DNA of 64,000 nt from Erigeron canadensis (lineage: Eukaryota; Streptophyta; Magnoliopsida; Asterales; Asteraceae). A program made the translations under genes and the position numbers. The stretch covers positions 41,953,633 through 42,017,632 of the forward strand of contig NC_057768.1 of assembly GCF_010389155.1 (NCBI RefSeq). Reading direction: 5' to 3'. Below, in pieces: positions 1-10,472 of the stretch; the stretch's first letter is position 1, and every line of letters begins with the position of its first letter. Under the pieces are notes generated by a model, which was not told where the DNA came from, searched no databases, and was given only the letters and a program-made list of their open reading frames with translations.

Positions 1-104
1 TTAGATCTATGTTTTAGATCTATTAATCATTTTCCTTAAAACATAGCAAAATTAAGAAGCTGTCAAAGTGTCAATAAGGTAAAATGGTAAATGTCATATT
101 AGTA

Positions 105-283
105 GGGCTCTAAACGAACTGAACAATTTACGAATAGTTCATGAACCGTTCGGCGGGAAATTGGTTCGTGTTCGTTTGTTTAGTTAAATAAACAAAGCTC
201 TCGTTCGTTCATTTACGTTCATGACCGTCCGATAATCTGTTCGTGAATGTTCGTTCGTTATGTTCATGAACCGATAATCTATA
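105..283. repeat. MITE-like repeat rich in GTTCGTTC/GTTCATGAAC
   Basis: The stretch is built of short direct and inverted copies of GTTCATGAAC- and GTTCGTTC-like words and folds back on itself. It ends where recognisable kinase sequence begins, so it may be the insertion that replaced the 5' part of the neighbouring pseudogene. I could not define a target-site duplication, so the superfamily is unknown. Confidence 0.4.
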
Positions 284-1440
284 ATCGATGTTTGCTTTGG
301 GAAGGGGATCTCTTGAACCTCGTTGAAGACGACGCTAATGGAAAAACAATTTACTTCAAAGTTGCTGCTAAAGATCTTCCAAGCTACAGAAAAAAAAATG
401 GGTCCTTGTGGGTATTGTTGTTGGGCCCCTTGCAGGTGTGGCTACTGTCTTGGCTTTAGTTTTGCTTATAGTCTATAGAAAAAAGAGGACGCTGGTTGAA
501 AAAACAACCATGGAGGGATCATTGGTGGCTTTTGTGTATAGGGATTTACAAATAGCCACCAAAAACTTCTCCAACAAAATAGGAAGTGGTGGTTTTGGTT
601 CGGTTTTTAAGGGGGTACTACGTGATTCATCAATGGTGGCAGTGAAAAGGCTCGAAAGCATTAGCCAAGGAGAGAAGCACAATTGGGACAATCCAACACG
701 TTAATCTTGTACACCTTTGTGGGTTCTGTGCAGAAGGTAACAAGAAGCTGTTGGTGTATGATTTCATTCCAAATGGCTCCCTGAATTCCCATCTTTTCCA
801 TGAAAAACAAGAAAACGTCTTAAGCTGGAAAATGTGGTATCAGATCGCATATTGAATTGCAAGAGGCTTGGTGTATCTTCACGAGAAGTGCAGAGAATGT
901 ATAATTCACTTTGACATAAAGCCGGAAAACATTCTGTTAGATGCTGAATTCCACCCAACAATCGCAGATTTTGGTCTGGCAAAGCTTATGGGTTGAGATT
1001 TTAGCAGGGTTTTGACAACTATGAGAGGGACACCAGGGAATCTAGCTCCTGAATGGTTATTGGGGGGAACTGTCACAGCCAAAGCAGATGTTTTTAGCTA
1101 CGGGATGATGCTTTTTGAAATAGTACAAGGTAAGAGAAATGTAGAGCAATCTCAAAATTCGAGTTTCACGTTCTTTCCTAGTTTGGCTTCCAATGTTGTT
1201 ATGGCTGGAGGTGATATCCTAATTAGCCTACTCGATAGTAGATTAAACACGGAAGCAAATGTTGCAGAAGTTGCAAAAATACTCAAAGTTGCATATTGGT
1301 GTATTCAAGATGAGGAAGATAATCGGGGTTCCATGAGTCTGGTGAAACAAGTTCTTGAAGGGGTTTCAGATGTGAAAATGCCCCCAATCCCTCAATCTGT
1401 CAAGTTGAACCCGGAGCGCACACCTAGTTTTCTGCTATGA
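284..1440 (+). pseudogene. Truncated G-type lectin S-receptor-like kinase pseudogene
   Basis: This is a broken paralogue of the intact receptor kinase 1 kb downstream. Homology starts abruptly in the PAN-like region just before the membrane segment, so the signal peptide, B-lectin and S-locus domains are missing. It continues through the transmembrane helix and the Gly-rich loop (GSGGFGSVFKG) to the end of the kinase. Compared with the intact copy, about 20 bases are missing near 678, which shifts the frame. In-frame stops occur at 853-855 and 994-996, and the catalytic-loop Cys is Phe (HFDIKPEN). The last third, 1012-1440, is still open but cannot make a kinase alone. The C-terminal tail differs from the paralogue. 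It is most likely a relic of a tandem duplication, later cut by a repeat insertion. Confidence 0.9.
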
Positions 1441-2349
1441 GTCATTCAATACTTGGAGTCATACTATAAGGGTAGTTTTTATGTTAAAGTCGTATCATAG
1501 TATACGCTACAAAAACAAACTGTTCTGGAGAAATAATAATTAAGTTATAAGGTTGATGTTTTTGTGGCATTTACATTTACAACTTAATTTGTCTAAAACT
1601 GCTTATTCATGAGCATTGGTGTTAGTTTGTTTTGTAATCCTAATTTTAATTGGTCATTTAATAAATCATGCTCATAAGTGTGTTTATTAATAAGATGTAC
1701 ATAATTAAGAAAACTGCTGATGATGTGACTTATCAAGTAAAATTATTTTACTCCTCGTAAATTATACTAGTTAGATCTATCAAGTTGAAAAATAGTTTTA
1801 GAGGATAACTATATTTTTTTTTGTTTTGTTTTTCTTTTGCAGGGGAAGCGAATCAAGACACACAGCAATCTTAAATTCCTTCCTACGCGTAAAGCATTAT
1901 GTGCGAAAAATAAAATTAAAAATAGATATAATTATAGTAATGATATTGAGTTTTCAATAATCCTTGTCAAGATTTTGACTAATAGTCTAATAGTAAGACT
2001 AATTGTTTTGGTTTTCAATCTTATATATTAAAAAACATCAGTTGTTGACATATTGTCCAAGTTATTTGTTGGGTTGCTGTTGGCCCATTCCCTACTTTTA
2101 ACAATATGTTGTCAAAATCAATATCGTCAATGTCATGCATAGACTTATAATAATCTGTATGAAGACATGTATATATCAAATATGGTCAATGCCGTAGACA
2201 TTTTAAGGGATAAACACTCATTATGTGGTTGTTTTACATTTTTTTTAAATGCGTAGTCGCTTTCAACAACACCATGTGTGTGTAAACATTGCCTTTATTT
2301 GTTGTTAATTGAATGCTTTATAAAGAAACATTGAATTAATTTGATTCTC
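1441..2349. other. Intergenic, AT-rich; upstream region of the receptor kinase
   Basis: No gene is recognisable. A polypyrimidine run followed by CAG at about 1842 resembles a splice acceptor, but the short open frame after it (to 2031) is low-complexity and matches nothing I know. The part next to 2349 should contain the promoter of the downstream kinase. Confidence 0.6.
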
Positions 2350-2356
2350 TATAAAT
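2350..2356 (+). promoter_or_regulatory. Putative TATA box of the receptor kinase gene
   Basis: TATAAAT lies 35 bp before the first possible ATG (2385) and 83 bp before a second in-frame ATG (2433). With a normal TATA-to-start spacing, transcription would begin near 2380. That leaves almost no leader for the first ATG and favours the second. A second TATA-like word (TTTATAAAG) occurs near 2317-2325. Confidence 0.4.
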
Positions 2357-2384
2357 TGAATGATGTTCATATGATTCTGTATAT

Positions 2385-4790
2385 GTGATATCTATATTTC
2401 ACTCTTTAGATTTCTCCTTGTCCAAATTTATAATGTCATTTATGTTCTTTGTGTGTTTGTGTCTAATCGTTTCTATCTCATATGGAGCTGACACGATATC
2501 TTCAAATGATTCCATCTCTGGAGACAACACAATCATATCCGAAGGTGAAAACTTTGAGTTGGGCTTTTTCAAAGCAGGTAACTCTCTTAACTATTATATA
2601 GGCATCTGGTATAAGAAGTATTCTTCCAATACACCTACCATCGTTTGGGTAGCAAATAGAGAAACACCCGTTTTGGATAGGTTCAAATCTGAGTTAAAAG
2701 TTGTTGATGGTAACTTAGTCCTCTTAAATGAGTCCAAGTTACCAATTTGGTCTACAAATGTCACCTTAACCACGAACTTCAGTTCTGCAGCCGTTATTCT
2801 TAATAATGGTAACTTAGTTTTAAGAGACGAGTCAAATTCAATTGAACCTGTTTGGCAAAGTTTTGACCACCCGTCTGATACTTGGATGTCTGGTGCAAAA
2901 CTTGCTTATAAGAAAAAAACAAATAAAAGCCGGCCTCTCACTTCATGGAAAAGCAGAGATGATCCTGCTATAGGACTCTACTCTGTGGAGATTCATCCAT
3001 TCCGAACGATGGTTGTAAGTAAATGGAATGGTTCCAAACAGTATTGGGATACTGGATCTTGGGATCCGTTGATGGTCAATCCATTTTATAATTACAGCTA
3101 TCATACGGATGAGAATGAGAGTTACTTCACCTATTCGCCCTATAATCCTTCCACTGTAGCTAGATTTATATTGGATGTTGCTGGTCAATTGCAGCTACAA
3201 ACATGGTCGGATTCTACGAAACAATGGAATATCATCTGGGCTCAGCCTGAAGCACAATGTAAGGTCTATGCTTTATGTGGGTCTTTTGGCACTTGCAGGC
3301 AGAGTGGATCGTCAGTATGTAGTTGTTTGACTGGTTTTCAGCCTAGATCAGAGAGTAGTTGGAATCAAAGTGATTTCTCTGGTGGGTGTTTGAGAAAAAC
3401 CAGCTTGGATTGTGGGGAAAATGAGGGAAAGCTCGACTTTCTCATGGTCAAAGTCACGAGTCTCCCTCCAAATAGGTCTATTGCGGTTAAAAGTCCTGGA
3501 GAATGCCATGCTAGCTGTCTGAGGGAGTGCTCATGTAATGCTTACTCCAGCGTAGATAATCAGTGTTCTCTTTGGGGTGGAGACCTCTTGAATCTCTCCG
3601 AAGATAATGTTAACGGTAAATCAATCTATGTCAAGGTTGCTTCAAAAGATCTTCCAAGTCATAAAAAGAATAATAAGGTCATCATTGTTGCTGTAATTGG
3701 GTCCATCGCAGTCGTGGTTTTTGTCTTAGGTTTATTTGTGCTCATAATTTATAGAAAAAAGAGGATGTTCGTTAAAAAAACAACAATGGAGGGATCGTTG
3801 GTGGTGTTTTCCTACAGAGATTTGCAAGTAGCTACAAAAAATTTCTCAGAGAAACTAGGAGGTGGCGGTTTTGGTTCTGTTTTCAAAGGGGTACTACATG
3901 ATTCATCCACTGTGGCAGTAAAAAAACTTGAAAGCTTCAACCAAGGAGAAAAGCAATTCAGGAGCGAAGTCAGTACAATCGGGACTGTTCAACATGTTAA
4001 TCTAGTACGTCTTCGTGGATTCTGTGCAGAAGGTGACAGCAAGTTATTGGTGTATGATTACATGTCGGAAGGTTCTCTACATTCCCATCTTTTCCAAGAA
4101 AAAAAAGTTTTAAATTGGAAAACAAGGTATGGTATTGCACTTGGAATTGCAAAAGGGTTGGTTTATCTTCACGAGAAGTGCATAGACTGCATAATTCACT
4201 GCGACATAAAACCAGAAAACATTCTTTTAGATGTCGATTTCCACCCAAGGATTGCAGACTTTGGTTTGGCAAAGCTTGTGGGTCGAGACTTTAGTAGGGT
4301 CTTGACAACTATGAGAGGAACAAGAGGGTATCTAGCACCAGAATGGTTATCAGGGGTGGCTATCACAGCCAAAGCAGACGTCTTTAGCTACGGAATGATG
4401 CTTTTTGAATTAGTATGTGGCAAGAGAAATACAGAGGAATCTGCAGATTCGTGCTATACATATTTCCCTAGTTTGGCGGCAGATGTTGTTCTGGCTGGAG
4501 GTGATATTCTCAGCTTACTTGACAGCAGGTTAAACAGAGAGGCCAGTGTTAAAGAAGTCACAAAAATATGCAAAGTTGCATATTGGTGTATCCAAGATGC
4601 TGAAGACAGCAGGCCTTCGATGAGTCAGGTTGTACAGATTCTTGAGGGTGATTCGGATGTGAACATGCCTCCACTTCCACAGTTGGTCCAATTTTTTGCT
4701 GATAAGTCAGAGCATACTCTTTTCTTCATCGAGTGTTCCTCAACCGGAAGATCAGAAGTTCACAGCAACTCGCAGGTTGGCAACTCCTAG
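2385..4790 (+). CDS. G-type lectin S-receptor-like Ser/Thr kinase (At2g19130-like)
   Basis: Intronless receptor kinase of 801 residues, or 785 if translation starts at Met17 (2433), which directly precedes a good signal peptide (MSFMFFVCLCLIVSISYG). Domain order: B-lectin about 37-165 (IVWVANRETPV near 87), S-locus glycoprotein region about 200-310, a Cys-rich EGF/PAN region about 315-420, one transmembrane helix about 432-457 followed by RKKR, and a kinase about 487-765. The kinase shows GGGGFGSV at 493, VAVKK with the ATP lysine near 513, HCDIKPEN near 605, DFG near 625 and APEW in the activation segment. The residue before the catalytic Asp is Cys, so it is a non-RD kinase, a type common in immune-type receptors. 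It should sit in the plasma membrane, bind an unknown extracellular ligand and signal by phosphorylation. All key kinase residues are present and the frame is clean. The ligand cannot be inferred. Confidence 0.93.
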   Translation: MISIFHSLDFSLSKFIMSFMFFVCLCLIVSISYGADTISSNDSISGDNTIISEGENFELGFFKAGNSLNYYIGIWYKKYSSNTPTIVWVANRETPVLDRFKSELKVVDGNLVLLNESKLPIWSTNVTLTTNFSSAAVILNNGNLVLRDESNSIEPVWQSFDHPSDTWMSGAKLAYKKKTNKSRPLTSWKSRDDPAIGLYSVEIHPFRTMVVSKWNGSKQYWDTGSWDPLMVNPFYNYSYHTDENESYFTYSPYNPSTVARFILDVAGQLQLQTWSDSTKQWNIIWAQPEAQCKVYALCGSFGTCRQSGSSVCSCLTGFQPRSESSWNQSDFSGGCLRKTSLDCGENEGKLDFLMVKVTSLPPNRSIAVKSPGECHASCLRECSCNAYSSVDNQCSLWGGDLLNLSEDNVNGKSIYVKVASKDLPSHKKNNKVIIVAVIGSIAVVVFVLGLFVLIIYRKKRMFVKKTTMEGSLVVFSYRDLQVATKNFSEKLGGGGFGSVFKGVLHDSSTVAVKKLESFNQGEKQFRSEVSTIGTVQHVNLVRLRGFCAEGDSKLLVYDYMSEGSLHSHLFQEKKVLNWKTRYGIALGIAKGLVYLHEKCIDCIIHCDIKPENILLDVDFHPRIADFGLAKLVGRDFSRVLTTMRGTRGYLAPEWLSGVAITAKADVFSYGMMLFELVCGKRNTEESADSCYTYFPSLAADVVLAGGDILSLLDSRLNREASVKEVTKICKVAYWCIQDAEDSRPSMSQVVQILEGDSDVNMPPLPQLVQFFADKSEHTLFFIECSSTGRSEVHSNSQVGNS

Positions 4791-5315
4791 TTAAAGAGTG
4801 CAATTCTTGAAAGCATTGACCTTTATTTTCTTTACTATATTAAAATCTGTAATGTGTCATATAGATTAGAGGGAAAATCGACTTTCTATGTTTAATTAAT
4901 ATATCATGGTTGCTGGCTTGTGATTAAAATCCTTTAGTGTACTTCCGATGATGATGATAATCCTTAATAATCTCGGACAACATGCCATATCACTCGACTA
5001 TTTGACTATGATGACTGATGACATTTTTTAAAATCTACTTATGTTTTAAAATTAACCAACTTAATTCATTGTTATGTATACGGGTATACCTATATCTTAA
5101 TCTTTATTGTTTATGTGCATTATGAAGATTGAAATTTTCACATGGGTTGAGCTTGGTTTCAATTTTTATTTTATTTTTCGAATTTTAAATTAGTTTGGCG
5201 TGGGTTAAGTTGTTTAATAAATTTATAACATAAGACTTTTGAACCACCAGAGATCCAACAACCAATAATTTATGACTTCAAATATGATGCTGAACGAACG
5301 ATATAATTTTAAAAT
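4791..5315. other. Intergenic; 3' flank of the receptor kinase
   Basis: AT-rich sequence with the likely 3' UTR of the kinase at its start (AT-rich, with TTAATTAATATAT near 4895). I see no coding signal or structured repeat. Confidence 0.6.
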
Positions 5316-5662
5316 AGTTGTAGCTAGTAGCTGTAGTTTGTAGCGGTAGCTTTTGGTTGGAGCTGTAAGTTATAGCTTTTAAGCAAAGTTGTTAACTAGA
5401 GCTTTTATTTTTTAGAATTGTTTGGTATGGTAGCTGTACCTGCAACTTTAAAAAGTATTTGTATACTTTTAATGACTAAAAGCTTCATCGAAAAGCTAAA
5501 GTTCCTGAAACGCTACTTCAAGAAGTGTTTCATTTTGGAGCTTTTTCTGTCAAATAAAAGCTAAAGCTAGTTGCATCCAAACAAAGTTTTTAAGACAATA
5601 TGAGCTTTTTGTTCAAAATTAAAAGTTAAAGCTCCCCAAAAGCTTTTACCAAACATAGCCTA
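5316..5662. repeat. Fold-back MITE-like repeat (AGCTGTAGCTTTT family)
   Basis: Both halves are made of AGCTGTAG/TAGCTTTT words, in opposite orientation towards the two ends, and the right end reads AAAGCTTTTACCAAACATAGCC. Ends of the form GGCTATGTTTGG are common on plant hAT-type MITEs. A related fragment may lie near 63,710-63,780. No clear target-site duplication was found, so borders are approximate. Confidence 0.45.
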
Positions 5663-5716
5663 TATCTATAAGTCCATTTTCTTTCTACTTATCATATTTG
5701 AACTTGGCCACTTACG

Positions 5717-5939
5717 GTTTTTTTTTTGAATGTTTGTGTCACGGGACGGCTAGCCATTACATCCATACGGGCAGGCAGTCACCAGCGACCGATCCACGAA
5801 GTCAGGGAACCACAGGGGAGTAAAACGCTTAATTAAACCGCTACAGAAGGCACAACGTTTAATTAAGGTAAACCTTACCCCCTAAGCGAGATTCGAACTC
5901 TCGCCTCATGAGAGGACTTAGAAACCACTACAAAACCTC
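5717..5939 (-). mobile_element. tRNA-derived SINE (minus strand)
   Basis: Read on the minus strand, the 5' part contains a tRNA-like pol III promoter: an A-box-like GTAGTGGTTTCTAAG and a B-box GAGTTCGAATCTC about 30 bp later. The element ends in an A run (the T run at 5718-5727 on the plus strand). The flanks GCCACTTACG (5707-5716) and GCCACTTATG (5940-5949) match at 9 of 10 bases, a plausible target-site duplication. It has no coding capacity and would need LINE machinery to move. Confidence 0.75.
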
Positions 5940-7078
5940 GCCACTTATGTTAAATTGGATTAAGTTATTTTCATCCTCCACTGTCATTAAATCATGTATA
6001 TGTATATCGACAAATATAGATGATTGAATACTTGCCCAAATATTGGTCTTTTCTTTAACTGAATTCTATAATTACATATATGATATCAGTTGGTACTTTG
6101 TAAAGCATATCATGTGTGTATATAAAAAGGGATTTGCTAACTAGTGCCCCTAGTACACTAGTTAAGGACACTAGTTAGTGTAACATCCTAATATTTTAAG
6201 GTAATAGAAAACTAACTCTTTTTGTAGTTTTGACACTAAATTAATTTCCTAGTATTTTGTTTTGAGTTAAAGGGTTAATTTAGTTGGAACTCTAGTGGCT
6301 AGTAGGTATTAAACCCACTAAAATTAGTATGGGACGTGGCTATCAAAGAACTAAGCCAGCCACATTTTCCACTTCTTTCTCATTTACCAAACTCTTTCCA
6401 CTACTTCCTTATTTTCTTATTGAATCTTCAATTTCTCTTCAAATCCATGCAATAGAAACTCAAATTAAAGAATTGAAATTCTAGAATAATAACAACAATC
6501 ATATCCTATTGTAGTAGAAATTGAAATTCTAGAATAATTTATCAAACTGGCCGAAATTTATAGGAAGAAAAAGGGGAAGAATTGTGATTTGATAGCCCTA
6601 ATTCTTTGTCTTTCATTCTTGAGATATTGATTTCCATAACCCTAGTTCTATTTGTTATTTAAAATTAGGGTTCATAATCTTAGAATTTGGGGGGTTTTAT
6701 TAATTGGGATTTTCAAGTAAACCCTAAGGCATTGTTTGATAAATGGATAATGTGGTTGAAAGAGAATGTTGATAATGAAAATCCCTTATGGTAAGAATCT
6801 CATATTTTATGGTGTTTGGCTAGTGATTATGAAATAAAACTCTATTTTTAAGAATTTGGATTTGTTGGAAAAGTGTGAAGTAGCCAAACACCAAGAAGTT
6901 AGAGTTGATGAAGGCAAGCTTATGTGTGTGAGGAAATTGAGTCATGGAACTCATAGATGTTAAATGTTTATTCATGTATAGGTATTGAAGATTAACTTGT
7001 TGAGCTTGTAGCCTTATAGTGTCAAGTAGCCAAATTGAGGTGAGTGTATATGCATATAATCATGTTCTTGTTGTTAGA

Positions 7079-7202
7079 GGTCATAGGTGGGTAAATTCCT
7101 ATGACCCATTTGTTTGTTTGATTGTGAGAACTAGTAGGTGGCTAAATTCCTACTAGTCATATTGTATGAAAGAGCTAGTAGGTGGGTAAATTCCTACTAG
7201 CC
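7079..7202. repeat. Three copies of a GGTGGSTAAATTCC hairpin
   Basis: Within the solo LTR, three segments at about 7080-7104, 7130-7157 and 7173-7201 share the core GGTGG(G/C)TAAATTCC. In each the core is framed by inverted arms (TCATA/TATGA, CTAGTA/TACTAG, CTAGTA/TACTAG). The arms differ while the core is kept, so the pairing seems conserved as well as the sequence. Function unknown; an RNA structure in the LTR transcript is possible. Confidence 0.6.
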
Positions 7203-7802
7203 AAAATTATCCATGGCCATGTTGAAAATGAATGTATGTTGCTTGATTTGTATGAAAAGGGCTAGCTTGCTAGGCTTATATGGTGCTTGATGCACGAAGT
7301 TGAAATGACATGATTATGATTATATGTGTATTCATTCACTAAGCGTTGCTTATATTTTAGTTGTTAATCCTTTTTATAGGAGTTGGTAGTAGCAAGAACA
7401 AGGAAGTGATCGAGTGAAGTTGAAGTTAGAGATTTTGGCCATCTTGGAGGTTGGCAACTTGGGTAAATGTGGTAGATAATCCCTTTGACTATTATGGCTC
7501 TTGATACAAGTCTTTTGGGTAAACATGTTGCCTTGGTATGCATTTTCTGCAAATATGTCAAAATTTGGGTCATGGGATTTCATAACGTTGTCATGATGAA
7601 GTAACTAGGTTTTTGGTTTGGTTAATGACCCGTTTTGTGGTACATTGGTGCTTTTGGTCAAACTATGAATGTAAGTATCATATTTCATGTCAAATATATG
7701 TTGAACTCAGAAATGATGAGTTTTGAAGTTGATTTTAAGTTGGAATAGGTTGCAAGAATTGAAAAATGTCGAAATGGGTCATTTTGTCGTCCAACAACAA
7801 AT

Positions 7803-8006
7803 ATGTGGCACGTACAGAAAAAGTATGTGGCACATTTTAGGTTCTGTTCGGATTTAAACCTTTTGTGTGGCACAAACACTTTGAATGTGGCACATGAAAA
7901 TCTGAAGGCCAGAATATGTGGCACATGTAATCTTGTATGTGGCACATATTTGCTACTGTCCAGAATTTGTCAGAAAATGTGGCACATGCATATAAGCATG
8001 TGGCAA
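7803..8006. repeat. Eight interspersed copies of an (A/T)TGTGGCA(C) motif
   Basis: GTGGCA occurs at about 7805, 7827, 7867, 7887, 7918, 7939, 7979 and 8000, mostly as ATGTGGCAC, separated by unrelated spacers of about 15-35 bp. Only the motif is repeated, which differs from a tandem satellite. The region lies near the 3' end of the solo LTR. Confidence 0.7.
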
Positions 8007-8404
8007 ACCTGGGAAAAAAAAAAAATCTTATAACTTTTATATTTTATAAATGAAGTTTGGTTGTTACAGTTAGGGAACATTTAATGAACATGTTATTTCC
8101 TTATTTATCAAAAATTATATTTAAAGTGTATTAATTCAACTTAGCAATTTTTATTTTTAAGTCAATAATTAATACATATTTTCATATTTTAAGAAAGTTA
8201 GACTTCATTAAATGCTTCTTAATTAATGCATTAGAGACACTAGTTAACAATCCCATATAAAAAAGGTTGAGCTCCGATCATTGAGTGAAAAAAACATTTT
8301 GAGTGTGGTCGGGAAAGTAGTTCGAAAATAGTCACAGAGATACTTTTGGTTGCATAAATCAAATCAATAATTTAATTTAAAAAAACTTTCTTCCATGTAA
8401 ATTA

Positions 8405-10058
8405 GAGTAAATTACACTTTTCGTGCCTGAAGTTGGCACGTTTTTCATTTTTCGTCCCTTAAGTGAAAAAATTACAATTCTGACCTTAAAGTTGGCATAT
8501 TTTTTCAATCATCGTCCCTCGCCAAACGTCGTTAAGTTTCGGCCGTTAAGTCGGACACGTGCAACACACGTGAGGGACTGAAACTGCAAAAAATGACAAG
8601 TTCAGGAATGAAAACTGAAATTTACTTTTCTATTGTCATCATCTTCATATTCTACGGCTAACTTTCGTCGGAAAATTCGCCGGAAAACTTAAAATGTCGA
8701 TATCTCACCCGTTTCTTCGAATTAGACCACGAAACCACCACCAAACTTCTCAAAATCAATTTTCGCAAGAATCCTAACCAAAAAAATCTTAAAATGCCGA
8801 TATTTCATGAAATGTAAATGAAAAACATCGTAAATGAAATCGTAACCAAGACCTAGTTGACCAAAAAAATCAACAAACTAGCATGGAACTTGTACGAACT
8901 GGCAACTTTGAATGCAGATAACTTATAACCGAAACGAGATCCAATGAATCGGTTGTCAGACCCGAATTCTCTGTACCTCAATCTACTAATCTAACTATTG
9001 TAACAATTTAATAACCTTAACGATTGACCAGTAAACTATATCGAAAACCTTACAATGAAACTAACATCTAACTAAATCGCCAAAAATGAAAGGTAACGAA
9101 TCGCTATGAAACTTAACACAATACTAGATGAATCAATAGTAAACTTGTAACAACTTTCAGAATGAGATTTCGACATAAGGATTTCACAAACAACGGATTT
9201 AAAGTTTCTATACAAAATATATAACAAGAGCTATAATCAACCAAATGACGACCTGTGAATTGCTTTGAACTTCTATTACATAAACTAAGAATCAGATGAC
9301 GATGATCAGAATTTTTGATCTGAAATATTTGAGTTGCAAGGGCTTGTCAGGCCCCCTGATCCTTTCGTCCCTCTTTGCTTCCTCTTTATATATATTTCTA
9401 TTTTTTCAATCATATGTCTTTGCATCATTGACAAAAACCAAACGCACATGAATGTCTCTCCCCATTTTGTACTTTTCTTTTTGGTGTAAAGCTTCTGGAA
9501 TAATAAATGAGGCATACTATTGGTGTCTTAGTGAGGAGCACGTACACCTAATCCAACATGGACTTATTTGCGAAAACAGAAATATTGCATTATTGGAACA
9601 AGCTGAATCGTACATAAATATTGCTCAAAATCCATGTTATGGGTATTTTGAGTTTTTCGAAAAGCGTTGAATCTGAAATCTTTTGGTTAGGGTTCGTGCG
9701 GAAATTAATTTTGAGAAGTTTGGTGGTGGTTTCGTGGTCTAATTCGAAGAAACGAGTGAGATATCGGCATTTTAAGTTTTGCGGTGAATTTTCCGACGAA
9801 AGTCAGCCGGAGAAGATGAAGATGATGACAACAGAATAGTAAATTTCAGTTTGCGTCCCTGAACTTGTCATTTTTTGCAGTTTCAGTCTCTCACGTGTCT
9901 TGCACGTGTCCGATTTAACGGCTGAAACTTAACGACGTTTGGCGAGGGACGATGATTGAAAAAATCTGCCAACTTTAAGGTCAAAATTGTAATTTTTCAC
10001 TTAAGGGACGAAAAGTAAAAAACGTGTCAATTTCAGGGACAAAAAATATAATTTACTC
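8405..10058. mobile_element. Mutator-like element with long terminal inverted repeats
   Basis: The two ends are inverted copies for about 385 bp (8405 to about 8790, and about 9660-10,058), starting GAGTAAATTACAC at the left and complementary GAGTAAATTATAT at the right. A perfect 9-bp direct repeat TGTAAATTA flanks the element (8396-8404 and 10,059-10,067). Long inverted ends plus a 9-bp duplication define a Mutator-like element. The middle, about 870 bp, has no transposase or other recognisable gene, so it is non-autonomous. Open frames at 9306-9839 lie in the middle and inverted end and do not look like real proteins. Confidence 0.85.
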
Positions 10059-10067
10059 TGTAAATTA

Positions 10068-10472
10068 TACATACATATATTATATCTTTTACAGATAGAA
10101 ATAAAATAGTAACATTTGGGATCGTGACATGACTTAGTCATGAAGTAAAACACCGTTGTGTTAATTTAAAGTGGTGGGGGTGGGGGAGCTTTTAAAGGCA
10201 TATTTATCTTGGTGTTGGCAATGTGGTGTTGGCAATGTTAATATTATCATTTAGACACATATATCATGGTATCAATTATCATGTTTTTTTTTTTAATTAT
10301 GCAAGTGGTATCATTTTTTATGTTGAGATACGACATAAAAAAAAACCTAATATTACCATCTCTAAAGATCAAACTTATAAATTTAAATAAAACCGGAAGT
10401 ATCTCTGATATGTTGGGCTCACCGTCATTGGTGTAGTACCATTTAAAATAGGATGAACGGGCCATTATTTAA
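10068..10472. other. Intergenic, AT-rich
   Basis: No gene is seen. There is a G-run near 10,172 and A/T homopolymer runs, but no recognisable structure. Confidence 0.5.

Larger units (their letters stand above)
6179..8068. mobile_element. Solo LTR (about 1.9 kb) of a retrotransposon
   Basis: The unit begins TGTAACATCC and ends GGTTGTTACA (terminal TG...CA with short inverted ends). It is flanked by the 5-bp repeat GTTAG at 6174-6178 and 8069-8073. No primer-binding site, polyprotein or second LTR is present, so this is an LTR left by recombination between the two ends of a full element. The TGTAAC.. start and the length resemble Ty3/gypsy LTRs, but the lineage is not proven. Inside are three hairpin repeats near 7.1 kb and eight copies of a GTGGCA motif near 7.9 kb. 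The short open frames here have no recognisable protein. Confidence 0.8.
6129..8254. mobile_element. Mutator-like MITE hosting a nested solo LTR
   Basis: The ends are inverted copies: GGGATTTGCTAACTAGTG on the left, and the complement GGGATTGTTAACTAGTG from the right. A perfect 9-bp direct repeat ATATAAAAA flanks it (6120-6128 and 8255-8263), the duplication size typical of Mutator-like elements. Without the LTR at 6179-8068 and its 5-bp duplication, the MITE itself is only about 230 bp and non-coding. The MITE was therefore inserted first and the retroelement second. Confidence 0.8.

Noticed and set aside
1837..2031. Possible exon after a splice-acceptor-like CAG
   Set aside because: Low-complexity peptide of 64 codons, with no partner exon and no family resemblance.
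5880..5935. A tRNA gene on the minus strand
   Set aside because: Only A and B boxes are present; there is no cloverleaf or acceptor stem. An A-run tail and flanking repeats identify a SINE.
7079..7202. CRISPR-like array
   Set aside because: Only three short hairpin units with irregular spacers, in plant nuclear DNA; they lie within an LTR.
7685..8033. Open frames with repeated Cys-Gly-Thr or Pro-His-Thr residues on both strands
   Set aside because: They are translations of the repeated GTGGCA motif inside a solo LTR, not a Cys-rich protein.
9306..9839. Overlapping short open frames
   Set aside because: They lie within the centre and inverted end of a Mutator-like element and encode no recognisable domain.
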